Notes: a model not told the origin generated them from the sequence alone. Positions 1-7,459 are shown, numbered from the stretch's first letter. The stretch: DNA of 64,000 bases from Lachnospiraceae bacterium (GCA_017621815.1 JAGASK010000050.1:1-64000), one strand, 5' to 3'. Program-made: numbers and translations.

Positions 1-1
1 C

Positions 2-430
2 ACAGCCAGGACAAAGGCAGAAGCCGCACAGACAGCAGCAGAGAACGCCCAGGCAGCAGCGGAAGCAGCGAAGGCGGCAGCGGTAACAGCCCAGGGGAAA
101 GCGGAAACCGCCCAGGCAGCAGCGGAAGCAGCGAAGGCGGCAGCAGTCACAGCCCAGGGGAAAGCGGAAACCGCCAAAGCGGCAGCAGAAGCGGCAAAGG
201 CAGCGGCTTTAACCGCCCAGGAAAAAGCAGAAGCAGCAGCCGGGACAGCGACGACCAAAGCAAGCGAAGCCCGGGCAGCAGCCGAAAGCGCAGCAGCCAG
301 CAACGAAAGCGCGCAACACTATTACGAATTGACTAAGGAACTGTACGACAACGCAAGTATACAGGCGGGACAGAGTAGCGAAGCCTGGTTAGACTTGTCC
401 TATTTTAATAATTGCTATTTGAGTGAGTAA
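2..430 (+). CDS. Ala-rich repeat tail-fibre/baseplate protein, C-terminal part
   Basis: The reading frame is open from the window edge to TAA at 428-430 (about 142 residues, 5' end missing). It is almost entirely Ala, Glu, Lys, Gln and Thr in heptad-like order, predicting a long helical coiled coil as in trimeric phage fibres. It contains three 21-residue tandem repeats. The C-terminus has the motif EAWLD.SY....YLSE, which recurs at the end of the next gene. It is probably a side-fibre or baseplate appendage protein; the N-terminal domain that would name it is not visible. Confidence 0.7.
   Translation, partial: TARTKAEAAQTAAENAQAAAEAAKAAAVTAQGKAETAQAAAEAAKAAAVTAQGKAETAKAAAEAAKAAALTAQEKAEAAAGTATTKASEARAAAESAAASNESAQHYYELTKELYDNASIQAGQSSEAWLDLSYFNNCYLSE
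47..235 (+). repeat. Three 63-bp in-frame tandem repeats
   Basis: Units lie at 47-109, 110-172 and 173-235, each 21 codons. Units 1 and 2 differ at only a few bases; unit 3 is more diverged. Each encodes an Ala/Glu/Lys/Gln coiled-coil segment. Such arrays can gain or lose units by slippage and so change fibre length. Confidence 0.9.
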
Positions 431-442
431 GGACGGTGCAAA

Positions 443-1144
443 GTGGTAGTAGGTAGATTAGTATTTGACTTCGCCCGTCACAGCGTAGAAAAGACTATAA
501 GGGTTAAACAGTTCGACAGCGAAACGCGCAACCTGTTAGTAGTGCTGCTGAATGACGGCGAACCTTACGAAATGCCCGAAGGGGCAATAGTAAGAATCGA
601 ATGTAGAAAGTCGGACGGGGAAGAAATCTTAAACGACTGTACTTATGTCGAAAACCTGGTTACGGCAGAAATTACCGAACAAATGACAGCCGCCGCCGGA
701 TATGCTGAATGTGCTATAAGTGTGTACGAAAAGGAAAGTTATATAGCTTCCTGGACGTTCAACCTTAAGATAGATACGGCGGTAATTGTGGGCGATAAGA
801 TAGCCAGTACAATAGAGTACAAGGCGATTATTAACGCCTTACAGGAAGTGGAAAAATCCAAAGACACAGTAGAAGAAGCGACTATATTAGCTGCTACGGC
901 TATGAGAACGGCGAACGATACTATAGGTATTGCGAACCAGGTAAAGGAAGAAGCCGAAGCGGCAGCGGCAGCCAGCAAGGAAGCCGTAGAGGTAGCGACA
1001 CAGGCAGCGCAGACAGCGGAAAACTACAAGGAACTTATAGAAGACATTTATAACAATATGGATAAGCTTAACGACTTCGCGGAAGAAGCCTGGTTAGACA
1101 AATCATACTTAGGAAGCGGATATTTAAGCGAAGTAACGGAATAA
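443..1144 (+). CDS. BppU-like phage baseplate upper protein
   Basis: 233 residues from a GTG start at 443, 12 bases after the previous stop. Residues 1-130 (FDFARHSVEKTIRVKQFDSE onward) resemble the N-terminal BppU/DUF2479 beta-sandwich that fixes receptor-binding proteins to the baseplate of siphophages of Gram-positives. Residues about 130-205 are an Ala/Glu coiled coil. The last 20 residues (EEAWLDKSYLGSGYLSE) copy the C-terminal motif of the preceding gene, suggesting that both use the same docking tail. The family assignment is from recognition of the sequence pattern, not a search. Confidence 0.75.
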   Translation: MVVGRLVFDFARHSVEKTIRVKQFDSETRNLLVVLLNDGEPYEMPEGAIVRIECRKSDGEEILNDCTYVENLVTAEITEQMTAAAGYAECAISVYEKESYIASWTFNLKIDTAVIVGDKIASTIEYKAIINALQEVEKSKDTVEEATILAATAMRTANDTIGIANQVKEEAEAAAAASKEAVEVATQAAQTAENYKELIEDIYNNMDKLNDFAEEAWLDKSYLGSGYLSEVTE

Positions 1145-1162
1145 GAAAGGCGGTTTTAGATT

Positions 1163-1630
1163 ATGCGTAATATGCCTAAAGTAATCGGTACAGGAAAGGA
1201 CATTTACAACCTTTTAGGAATGGTACAGGCGGGAAAGCTGGACGCGGCAGAGTTAAAAGAAGCAATTAGCGGAATCGAAGAAGTAAAATATATCTTTGTC
1301 CCGGTTATTGCTATTTCAGAAGACAAAAGATACATTACTACAAATTACCTGGCGGAAGCAGCAAAAGGCGCTAAGGTGCTTTGCGAAGGGGTGGAATACA
1401 CTATTAAGAGCGTGGAACACGTTGTAGTAGAGCCAGCGGCAGCAGCCGAAACCGAAGAAGAAAACACAGAAACGAAAGAGGAAAAGCAGACGGTAATAGG
1501 CGTTGACGCTGATTTAGAAGCAACAGCAGAAAAAGTAGGGGTAGAAAATCCGGTAAATATCTTAGATACTATCGGAATTACCCAGGGAGAGTTAGACAGC
1601 ATTAAAGGAGTGTTAGCGAAGTATGAGTAG
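1163..1630 (+). CDS. Phage protein of unknown function upstream of the DGR target
   Basis: 155 residues, acidic, with a low-complexity Glu/Thr/Ala linker around residues 90-112. The N-terminal 90 residues look like a small globular domain; the C-terminal 35 form a second helical segment. No family is recognised. Its last 8 bases overlap the start of the DGR target gene (ATG at 1623), so the two are probably translationally coupled. That position suggests a chaperone, adaptor or attachment protein for the variable tip protein, but this is inference. Confidence 0.65.
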   Translation: MRNMPKVIGTGKDIYNLLGMVQAGKLDAAELKEAISGIEEVKYIFVPVIAISEDKRYITTNYLAEAAKGAKVLCEGVEYTIKSVEHVVVEPAAAAETEEENTETKEEKQTVIGVDADLEATAEKVGVENPVNILDTIGITQGELDSIKGVLAKYE

Positions 1631-2729
1631 ATTTTTAAGCAACGACTTTATTAACAAAGACCCCCGCGCGAAGCTTACAGTAGCGAAAATGGCGAATATT
1701 GGCGACCTGGTAGCACCTTCGGCGGAGTACTTGGCAGCTACGGGACTTACAGAACTTACGGTAACTGCCGGGTGCGTGATTACTGTAGGCAGCGCCGGAG
1801 TATTCAAGACAGACGCTACAGTACTTAGTACAGGTAATTTAGACGCGGGAAGCGCCTTTACAGTAGGTAAGGACTATTATGTATATATTTGCGACCCTGG
1901 AAGCGAAGACCTGGACGAAGTATATAAAATCAGTCTTAACAGTACATACCCGGACGGCTACGACGCGGAAACAAGCCGTAAAATCGGCGGCTTCCATTAT
2001 GGAAGGGTAAGACAGGTAAGCAGTAAGCTTATTCCTATCAATACAGCCGGGGCAGAAAAAGGCAGCGGCTGGGAATCTAACGTAGCTTCCGGCATTGTTC
2101 CCCGTTCTGTATGGACGTTAAAACACCGCCCGAAATGCAGCCCCGAAGGTATGGTATACGCTGGCGGCGGATTGTGGGTAGATATTTACTTAGCTTCCAG
2201 CAACGGCGTAGGCGGCGTTAAATCTGCTTACAACGCTACACCGCTTACGGGTACAGAAGGACATAACAGCTATGACTTTATCGACCTGGGCTTAAAATCC
2301 GGGAAGCGTTTGTTATCTTATTCAGAATGGCAGCAAGCGGCTTACGGAAGTCCCCAGGGCGCAGACGGTAATAATACGAACGCCTGGGCTGCTACCACAA
2401 ATACAGCACGTACAACAACAGGAAAGGTAGTTAACGCGGTGTCTGCTATCGGTTGTGTGGATTGTGTAGGTAACGTGTGGGAATGGCTGGACGAATTAAG
2501 CTACAGATACGACGCTACCAGCGGTTCGGTTGCTTGGAGTTGGAAGGACGTATTAGGCGAAGGAAACGGACAGGCGTACACCCAGGGAACTTACGGGCTT
2601 GTTCGCCTTATCGCGGGCGGCAACTGGTACAACGGCGTTGACGCTGGCTGCCGCGCTGTCAGCTGTGGCCACTATCCGTGGTTCGTCCACACGTACATTG
2701 GCGCGCGCTTCGGCTGTGACAGTCTGTAA
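1623..2729 (+). CDS. DGR target: variable tail-tip protein with FGE/C-type-lectin-like domain
   Basis: 368 residues. Residues 1-110 look like a beta-rich structural/attachment region. From about residue 190 to the end the protein has the formylglycine-generating-enzyme/sulfatase-modifying fold used as a C-type-lectin display scaffold in many DGR proteins: YDFIDLGLKSGKRLLSYSEW, GNVWEW, RLIAGGNW and a terminal GARFGC. The last 40 residues are encoded by the variable repeat. By analogy with Mtd of Bordetella phage BPP-1 it should display a diversified surface that binds host-cell receptors. Residues encoded at mutable positions here are Tyr, Asp, Ser, Gly, His, Phe, His and Tyr in place of template Asn. 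It overlaps the upstream gene by 8 bp. Confidence 0.9.
   Translation: MSRFLSNDFINKDPRAKLTVAKMANIGDLVAPSAEYLAATGLTELTVTAGCVITVGSAGVFKTDATVLSTGNLDAGSAFTVGKDYYVYICDPGSEDLDEVYKISLNSTYPDGYDAETSRKIGGFHYGRVRQVSSKLIPINTAGAEKGSGWESNVASGIVPRSVWTLKHRPKCSPEGMVYAGGGLWVDIYLASSNGVGGVKSAYNATPLTGTEGHNSYDFIDLGLKSGKRLLSYSEWQQAAYGSPQGADGNNTNAWAATTNTARTTTGKVVNAVSAIGCVDCVGNVWEWLDELSYRYDATSGSVAWSWKDVLGEGNGQAYTQGTYGLVRLIAGGNWYNGVDAGCRAVSCGHYPWFVHTYIGARFGCDSL
2602..2720 (+). repeat. DGR variable repeat (VR)
   Basis: 119 bp at the 3' end of the target gene, matching the template repeat at 3226-3344 without gaps. By hand alignment there are 10 differences: 4 A-to-T, 4 A-to-G and 2 A-to-C, every one at an A of the template. 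The other 94 non-A positions are identical. The 3' end, including the G/C run GGCGCGCGC and the following TTCGGCTGTGAC, is identical and fits the initiation-of-mutagenic-homing region. Identity stops exactly at 2720. Confidence 0.97.
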
Positions 2730-2738
2730 TCTGTTTTA

Positions 2739-2758
2739 GTGCGGGCGGAAGCCCGCAC
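2739..2758 (+). promoter_or_regulatory. Post-VR hairpin/cruciform of the DGR
   Basis: GTGCGGGC, loop GGAA, GCCCGCAC: a perfect 8-bp GC-rich stem with a 4-base loop, 18 bp after the VR and 10 bp after the target stop codon. BPP-1 and related DGRs carry an 8-bp stem with a 4-base loop at this place, where it helps target-site recognition in retrohoming. The geometry matches, so I read it as the homing hairpin and not only a terminator; no T-run follows. Confidence 0.85.
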
Positions 2759-2832
2759 ACGCGATAAATTTTAAGGTAAATTTCCAGGATATAGGAAACA
2801 ATGAGGGAAAACGACACAAATAAAAAGGACTG

Positions 2833-2841
2833 TGATATAAT
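2833..2841 (+). promoter_or_regulatory. Candidate extended -10 promoter for avd-TR-RT
   Basis: TGATATAAT is an extended -10 element (TGn plus TATAAT) 25 bp before the avd start codon. No good -35 box is visible (CGACAC around 2812 is weak), as is common for extended -10 promoters. It would transcribe avd, TR and RT separately from the late tail genes. Confidence 0.5.
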
Positions 2842-2866
2842 CGCAAATCAAAGGAAGGGCGATTAT

Positions 2867-3205
2867 ATGAAAAGCAATTTAGAAATACAAGAAAAATTGT
2901 ACGATTTTATAAAGTACATATACCCGGTGCTAAGACAGTACCCGAAAAGTGAAAAGTTTTCACTTCAAAAAGATACTAAAAACTGTATCATGGATATTTT
3001 ACGGTACATCATCAGAGCCGGGAAAAGCACTACGAAGAAAAAGCTTTTATACGACGCGGACGTAGAATTAGTAATATTGCGGTACTATATCAGAATCGCA
3101 TACGACCAGCAGTATATAAGCGGGCATACATACGGAGTAGCCGCAAAGAAGATAACCGAAATAGGTAAAATGCTGGGCGGCTTCATCAAATCAGTACAAA
3201 GTTAA
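2867..3205 (+). CDS. avd: DGR accessory variability determinant (Avd)
   Basis: 112 residues from ATG 2867, preceded by AAGGAAGG. An in-frame ATG at 2801 lies upstream of the likely promoter, so the shorter form is chosen. The sequence is basic and helical (EIQEKLYDFIKYIYPVLRQY...), matching the four-helix-bundle Avd family. Avd forms a pentamer that binds the reverse transcriptase and the TR-spacer RNA and is needed for mutagenic cDNA synthesis. The length is typical and the position between target and TR is canonical. Confidence 0.9.
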   Translation: MKSNLEIQEKLYDFIKYIYPVLRQYPKSEKFSLQKDTKNCIMDILRYIIRAGKSTTKKKLLYDADVELVILRYYIRIAYDQQYISGHTYGVAAKKITEIGKMLGGFIKSVQS

Positions 3206-3501
3206 TATTATGGGCTATGCGTTGCTTCGCCTTATCGCGGGCGGCAACTGGAACAACGGCGTTAACGCTGGCTGCCGCGCTGTCAACTGTAACAACTATC
3301 CGTGGAACGTCAACACGAACATTGGCGCGCGCTTCGGCTGTGACTTATGGACTTTACAGACTTAGCAAGCTACGGCTTACTAGCAAGGACTATTACATAT
3401 AGTCAGAACGTGTAGCCCGTCCGGGGAGAATCCGGCAAACATAAAAAAGGACGCTTCCACTTAGTAGCGAAGGCGAAGGGTGGAAGCGGGAACGGCAGAA
3501 G
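3206..3501 (+). ncRNA. DGR template RNA: TR plus structured spacer
   Basis: The 296-bp gap between avd and RT holds the TR (3226-3344) and a 157-nt spacer. In BPP-1 the spacer RNA is essential for primed cDNA synthesis by the RT-Avd complex. Here the spacer can form GCTTCCAC/GTGGAAGC (3453-3460 with 3480-3487, 8 bp) and a CCGG...CCGG pairing near 3421-3435. RNA boundaries are inferred. Confidence 0.7.
3226..3344 (+). repeat. DGR template repeat (TR)
   Basis: 119 bp, 25 adenines by hand count, 20 of them in ten AAC codons (in register with the target frame). AAC is the favoured DGR template codon: random replacement of its two A's gives NNC codons, which reach 15 amino acids and never a stop. 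Eight of these ten codons are changed in the VR; the first and third are unchanged. Confidence 0.97.
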
Positions 3502-4554
3502 ATGAAAAGAAGTAACATAGGAATACAGGATATAGCGACTTTTGAAAATGCGGAAAGCGCATACAGAAAGGCGCGTAAGTGTAAAAGATACCGGGAAGAA
3601 GTCTTAAGATTTACGGACAACCTGGAAGAAGAATTATACGACCTGGTAGCAGACCTTTTAGCCGGGACGTATCAGCAAGGCGAAGCCCGGCGCTTCGTGG
3701 TATATGAGCCGAAGAAGCGCGATATATACGCGCTACCTTTCCGAGACAGAGTAGCGCAGCACATGATTAACACAAAAATAGAACCGATTATAGAAAAACG
3801 GTTTTATTATCATAGTTACGCTTGCAGAAAAGATAAGGGTATGCACCGGGCGGCAGATTACGCCCAGGAGTGCATAAGAAACCTATCTTATGAAGGAAAA
3901 CAGGTTTACGCATTAAAGGCAGATATAAGTAAGTATTTTAACAGCGTAGACCATGAAGTACTAAAAGAGATACTAAGCCGGATTTTCAAAGATGAAGACC
4001 TATTAAGGCTGCTTTATTATATTATCGACAGCTACGGCGAAGACGGGCGCGGGCTGCCAGTCGGAAACCTGTTAAGCCAGCTTTTCGCGAACCTGGTATT
4101 AAATGAGTTAGACAGCTATGTAAAAAATGAATTACAGGTAAAATACTACATTAGGTATATGGACGATTTTGTAATTATCCATAATGACCGGGAGTATTTA
4201 AAAGACATATTGCAAAAGATAGAAGCATTTTTAGGCGAACGGCTTAAGCTTACCTTAAATCCGAAAACGCAGATAATTAACACGAAGAACGGGTTAGACT
4301 TTTGTGGGTATCGTATCTATAAGGACTATAGGAAAATAAGGAAGCGCAGCCCGAAGCATATTAGGGCAGCTATCAAAGCCTACAGAAGCGGAAAAATAAC
4401 AAAAGATAAATTGCTAATGATTTATGCAAGCTGGGAAGGACACGCACAACACGCGGACACCTACAAGCTTCGCACAAAGATAAAAGGGCAGATAGAAGCA
4501 GAGATTAAGAAGAAGGAGTTAATAGCAAATGGCACTAATACGCCGCATAATTAA
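3502..4554 (+). CDS. DGR-type reverse transcriptase
   Basis: 350 residues. RT motifs are all present: ALPFRDRVAQHMI (motif 1), KADISKYFNSVDH with catalytic D141, GLPVGNLLSQLFANLVL (the GxxxSQ form typical of DGR RTs instead of SP), YMDD at residues 219-222, LTLNPKT, and GLDFCGYRI. No maturase or endonuclease domain follows, as expected. It makes the error-prone, adenine-mutagenised cDNA of the TR together with Avd. The start ATG lies in AGAAGATG, and the gene overlaps the next one by 26 bp. Confidence 0.95.
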   Translation: MKRSNIGIQDIATFENAESAYRKARKCKRYREEVLRFTDNLEEELYDLVADLLAGTYQQGEARRFVVYEPKKRDIYALPFRDRVAQHMINTKIEPIIEKRFYYHSYACRKDKGMHRAADYAQECIRNLSYEGKQVYALKADISKYFNSVDHEVLKEILSRIFKDEDLLRLLYYIIDSYGEDGRGLPVGNLLSQLFANLVLNELDSYVKNELQVKYYIRYMDDFVIIHNDREYLKDILQKIEAFLGERLKLTLNPKTQIINTKNGLDFCGYRIYKDYRKIRKRSPKHIRAAIKAYRSGKITKDKLLMIYASWEGHAQHADTYKLRTKIKGQIEAEIKKKELIANGTNTPHN

Positions 4555-4792
4555 CAGAATCAAGCACAGAAAGGAAGAAAGCAGCCCCAGGGCGACAAAC
4601 GTAGCACGTTACGACCTGGATATAGTAGAAGTACAGAATAGTGTTATAGCAGACCTGGCGGAAGTTAATAGGCTGCTGCTGGAAGAACTGGAAAACTATA
4701 GGGCTATCGAAGACGAAGACAAGCACTTACTAATGATGTTAGAGGACATAGAAGAAGGACAAAAGGACTTATTACGGTTAAGTGAGCCGTAA
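4529..4792 (+). CDS. Small charged phage protein overlapping the RT gene
   Basis: 87 residues, ATG 4529 with AAGGAG 9 bases upstream, inside the 3' end of the RT gene in another frame. It has a basic N-terminus (residues 1-16, Arg/Lys-rich) and an acidic, coiled-coil-like C-terminal half (about 35-80) rich in Leu and Glu. No transmembrane segment. Family not recognised. Its location between the DGR and the lysis genes gives no clear role; an accessory role in DGR or tail assembly is possible but unsupported. Confidence 0.6.
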   Translation: MALIRRIINRIKHRKEESSPRATNVARYDLDIVEVQNSVIADLAEVNRLLLEELENYRAIEDEDKHLLMMLEDIEEGQKDLLRLSEP

Positions 4793-4809
4793 GGAAGGAG
4801 TTAGTAGGC

Positions 4810-5043
4810 TTGAGTAATGAATTTTGGATAGGCTTACTTATTCAGTTAGTTGTGTACGGGGTGTCTATCGGTGTAATTTACGGTACGGTTAAGACCCGCC
4901 TTAATTACATTGAAAAGAAATTAGACAAGCACAACAACGTAGTAGAACGGGTATACAAATTAGAGCAAGACCAGGCGGTAATAATGGAAAAGCAGAGCGT
5001 AGCAAACCATAGAATACATGACCTGGAAGAAGAAACGAAATGA
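4810..5043 (+). CDS. Small membrane protein with coiled coil, lysis-cassette type (XhlA-like topology)
   Basis: 77 residues from a TTG start with AAGGAAGGAG just upstream. One transmembrane helix at about residues 5-26, then a Lys/Glu coiled coil to the end. The topology and position just before holin genes resemble XhlA-type lysis accessory proteins, although in XhlA the membrane helix is usually C-terminal. The stop overlaps the next start (ATGA at 5040-5043). Function is inferred from context. Confidence 0.55.
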   Translation: MSNEFWIGLLIQLVVYGVSIGVIYGTVKTRLNYIEKKLDKHNNVVERVYKLEQDQAVIMEKQSVANHRIHDLEEETK

Positions 5044-5387
5044 AGCACGAATTTAAAAAGAAAGTAGTGTTTAATACTGGCTTGATATTTTGTATTACCT
5101 GTTTAGTAGCCTTAATATTTTCATGGAACGAAAAGCCAACAGACGTATTTACTTACATTATTCCTACAGCCGGGGGAATCTTCGGCGCTGCTGTAATTTG
5201 GTATCTGAAAGTGGTACAGCTTGAAAATGGTATAAAGATACAATTAGGCATGATTAGGGAACTTGTAGACCTGGGAGAAGAAAACCCGGCGGAAGAAATC
5301 AAGGAAAGAACCATACAAAAGATGAAAGATAAAACAGAAGCACTTATAGACGAAGCGTTAGAACCGACAGACATACAAAACTATTAG
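5040..5387 (+). CDS. Small two-helix membrane protein, possible holin
   Basis: 115 residues with a basic N-terminus and two membrane helices (about 10-28 and 38-56), followed by a charged cytoplasmic helical tail. The size, topology, ATGA coupling to the previous gene and placement ahead of the endolysins fit a holin or antiholin. The family is not recognised from sequence alone. Confidence 0.5.
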   Translation: MKHEFKKKVVFNTGLIFCITCLVALIFSWNEKPTDVFTYIIPTAGGIFGAAVIWYLKVVQLENGIKIQLGMIRELVDLGEENPAEEIKERTIQKMKDKTEALIDEALEPTDIQNY

Positions 5388-5399
5388 AGGTGCGAAAGT

Positions 5400-5816
5400 A
5401 TGGAAATCTTGAAAATGATTATTGAAAACTGGCTTATTTTTGTAATCGTCCTTATCCTGGTATTATTTGCAGTATACGCGGTATTACGCTTTTTGAAGCT
5501 TACACCGCAGCAGCAGTTAGGGAAGGTAAAAACAGCCTTACTTTACATGGTTACGGAAGCCGAAAAGGAATTAAAAAGCAAGACCGGGCGCGTTAAGCGT
5601 TCTATGGTGTGGGAATGGCTTGTAGAAAGATTCCCGATTATTTCCTTATTTATTACAGAAGAAAAATACGACGAACTGTTAGACCAGGCATTAGAAGAAT
5701 TTAGAAAAATGCTGGAAGGCAACGACAGCTTATACGATTATGTATATAACACGCTTACAGTTACGGAAGAAGACACAGAAGAAGACATTTTAAGAAAAAC
5801 CGTAGAAGGAGCGTAA
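5400..5816 (+). CDS. LLH-family phage holin
   Basis: 138 residues: a strongly hydrophobic N-terminal helix (about 8-30), then a soluble helical part containing ALLYMVTEAEKELKSKTGRV and VWEWLVERFP, features typical of the Holin_LLH family (one N-terminal TM and a conserved AEKEL..GTGK-like stretch). It would form the membrane lesion that releases or triggers the endolysins encoded right behind it, 5 bp after its stop. Confidence 0.75.
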   Translation: MEILKMIIENWLIFVIVLILVLFAVYAVLRFLKLTPQQQLGKVKTALLYMVTEAEKELKSKTGRVKRSMVWEWLVERFPIISLFITEEKYDELLDQALEEFRKMLEGNDSLYDYVYNTLTVTEEDTEEDILRKTVEGA

Positions 5817-5821
5817 GAAAC

Positions 5822-6598
5822 ATGAAGATTTTACTTATTAGCGGGCATGGTGCGGGCGACCCTGGCGCTACGTCACAGTTTGGAAAGGAAGCAGACGAAA
5901 CTATTTACATGGTAGAGGAAATTAAGAAGACCTTAAGCAAATATGCACAGGTTGACTTATACCCTACAAACCGTAACGCCTACAGCGATATTAAGAAGGG
6001 TAAGCTTGCGGTTAACCTTGCCAACTACGGCTATGTGTTTGAAGTGCATTTTAACGCTTGTGTAAACGATACAAAGGGCAACGGCGTAACTACAGGTACG
6101 GAAATCTTTGTAACTACAGCAGAAAAGACCGTAGGCGTAGAAAACAGAGTACTTAAAGCTATTGCAGCCTTCGGCTTGAAGAATCGCGGCGTAAAGCGTA
6201 AGAATTATACCGTAATTGCCAGGGCAAAGGCGGCGGGCGTATCTTCCGCGCTGCTGGAAACGTGCTTTATTGATGATAAAGACGATATGCAGATTTACGC
6301 TAACAAAAAAGCGCAGATTGCGGAAGCTATCGCTATTGCAATCGCTGAACAGTTCGGGCTTAAGAAGAAGGCTACGGCAGCAGCAGTAAAGGAAATTAAA
6401 GCCGGAAGCGTGGTAACAATCCAGGACGGCGCAGTATACGGCGGCTTATCCGCTACAAGAGGTAAAGAAGTACCAGCAGCCCAGCGCGGCGGCAAAAAGC
6501 ATACAGTAGATAAAGTACAGACCAACAAGGGAGTAAAAGAAGCAAGACTTAAAGAAATTAACAGTTGGGTAGCTGTAGCAAGCTTAAAAGCTGTGTAA
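5822..6598 (+). CDS. N-acetylmuramoyl-L-alanine amidase (Amidase_3) endolysin
   Basis: 258 residues, no signal peptide, as for a holin-dependent endolysin. Residues 1-180 are the zinc amidase fold with probable Zn ligands/catalytic residues H9 (SGHGAGDPGA), E23, H76 (EVHFNA) and E146 (LLETCF). Residues about 195-258 form a small SH3-like wall-binding module (KAGSVVTIQDGAVYGG...WVAVASLK). It cleaves the bond between N-acetylmuramic acid and L-alanine. A second lytic enzyme follows 12 bp downstream. Confidence 0.9.
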   Translation: MKILLISGHGAGDPGATSQFGKEADETIYMVEEIKKTLSKYAQVDLYPTNRNAYSDIKKGKLAVNLANYGYVFEVHFNACVNDTKGNGVTTGTEIFVTTAEKTVGVENRVLKAIAAFGLKNRGVKRKNYTVIARAKAAGVSSALLETCFIDDKDDMQIYANKKAQIAEAIAIAIAEQFGLKKKATAAAVKEIKAGSVVTIQDGAVYGGLSATRGKEVPAAQRGGKKHTVDKVQTNKGVKEARLKEINSWVAVASLKAV

Positions 6599-6610
6599 GG
6601 GGGCTTCTAT

Positions 6611-7336
6611 ATGAATACAGAACAGAAGAACTTTATTAAGAAGGTGGGCGCGCTTGCGTCCGCCGATATGAAGAAATCGGGAGTACTGGCAAGCTTGACA
6701 GTAGCCCAGGCTATTTTAGAATCTGCATGGGGAAAGTCTGAACTTGCTACAGTCGGCAACGCCATTTTTGGTATCAAGGCTACTAAGTCCTGGAAGGGTA
6801 AAGTATATTGTAAAGATACTAAAGAATGTTACGACGGCGTAAACCTGGTAGACGTGAAAAACGCGGCTTTTCGCGCTTATGATAGCTGGGAAGAATCAGT
6901 AGAAGACCATAGCGCTTTTTTAAAGGCAAATAAGCGTTATAAAGAGGTAATCGGGGAAACTGATTATAAGAAGGCTTGCGAAGCTATTAAGGCTGCCGGA
7001 TATGCGACAGACCCGGACTATGTAGAAAAGCTGGTTAAGCTTATCGAAGATTATGAACTTACAGAGTTTGACGGGGCAGCAGTTAACCAGGAAGCGGAAA
7101 AGGAAGCGGCAAATAAGAAGTACTACAGGGTACAGGCTGGGGCGTTCCGAAGAAAAGAAGGCGCTAACCTTATGGCAGAGAAGATTAAGAAGACCGGGCA
7201 TACGGACGTATTCGTAAAGCTGCTTAACGGACTTTACAAAGTCCAGGTAGGCGCGTATAGTCAAAAGAGCAACGCAGAAGCGACGGTTAAGAAGCTTAAG
7301 GCTGCTGGTATTAGCTGCTTCATTACATACGCCTAA
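6611..7336 (+). CDS. GH73 endo-beta-N-acetylglucosaminidase with C-terminal SPOR-like domain
   Basis: 241 residues. Residues 5-155 are a FlgJ/LytD-type glucosaminidase with catalytic E37 in AILESAWGKS, followed by GNAIFGIKA. Residues about 170-241 hold two SPOR-type half repeats (YYRVQAGAFRRK, LYKVQVGAYSQK), a fold that binds denuded glycan. Pairing a SPOR-like domain with an amidase encoded next door makes sense, because amidases create denuded strands. It is the last recognisable phage gene; no signal peptide. Confidence 0.9.
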   Translation: MNTEQKNFIKKVGALASADMKKSGVLASLTVAQAILESAWGKSELATVGNAIFGIKATKSWKGKVYCKDTKECYDGVNLVDVKNAAFRAYDSWEESVEDHSAFLKANKRYKEVIGETDYKKACEAIKAAGYATDPDYVEKLVKLIEDYELTEFDGAAVNQEAEKEAANKKYYRVQAGAFRRKEGANLMAEKIKKTGHTDVFVKLLNGLYKVQVGAYSQKSNAEATVKKLKAAGISCFITYA

Positions 7337-7459
7337 AGAAGTAAAAAGGGGCAGCAGTCACGAAAGGTAATTTGCACGTAACTTACAAATGAGCCTAGAA
7401 AGCCCTATTTTCAAGGCTGGGAGTTATCCAAGAGATAGGAAATACGTATTATTATATGG

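Larger units (their letters stand above)
1..7336 (+). mobile_element. Right-hand part of a prophage (tail, DGR and lysis genes)
   Basis: All genes here lie on one strand and are tightly packed, in the order tail fibre, baseplate, DGR, holins, endolysins, which is the late-gene order of a tailed phage. The structural, integrase and head genes would lie to the left of the window. Codon choice differs by eye from the flanking chromosome (for example GAC rather than GAT for Asp), which supports foreign origin. The right border is not proven: the last phage gene ends at 7336 and a strong terminator follows at 7460-7492. No attachment-site duplication can be tested because the left end is missing. 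Confidence 0.9.

Noticed and set aside
2801-2866. Longer N-terminus for Avd from ATG 2801
   Set aside because: The extension is upstream of the likely promoter, has no RBS and is not part of the Avd family; ATG 2867 has a good RBS.
3217-3402. Open frame across the template repeat
   Set aside because: It exists because the TR lacks stops in this frame; it has no RBS, and the region is explained as DGR template and spacer RNA.
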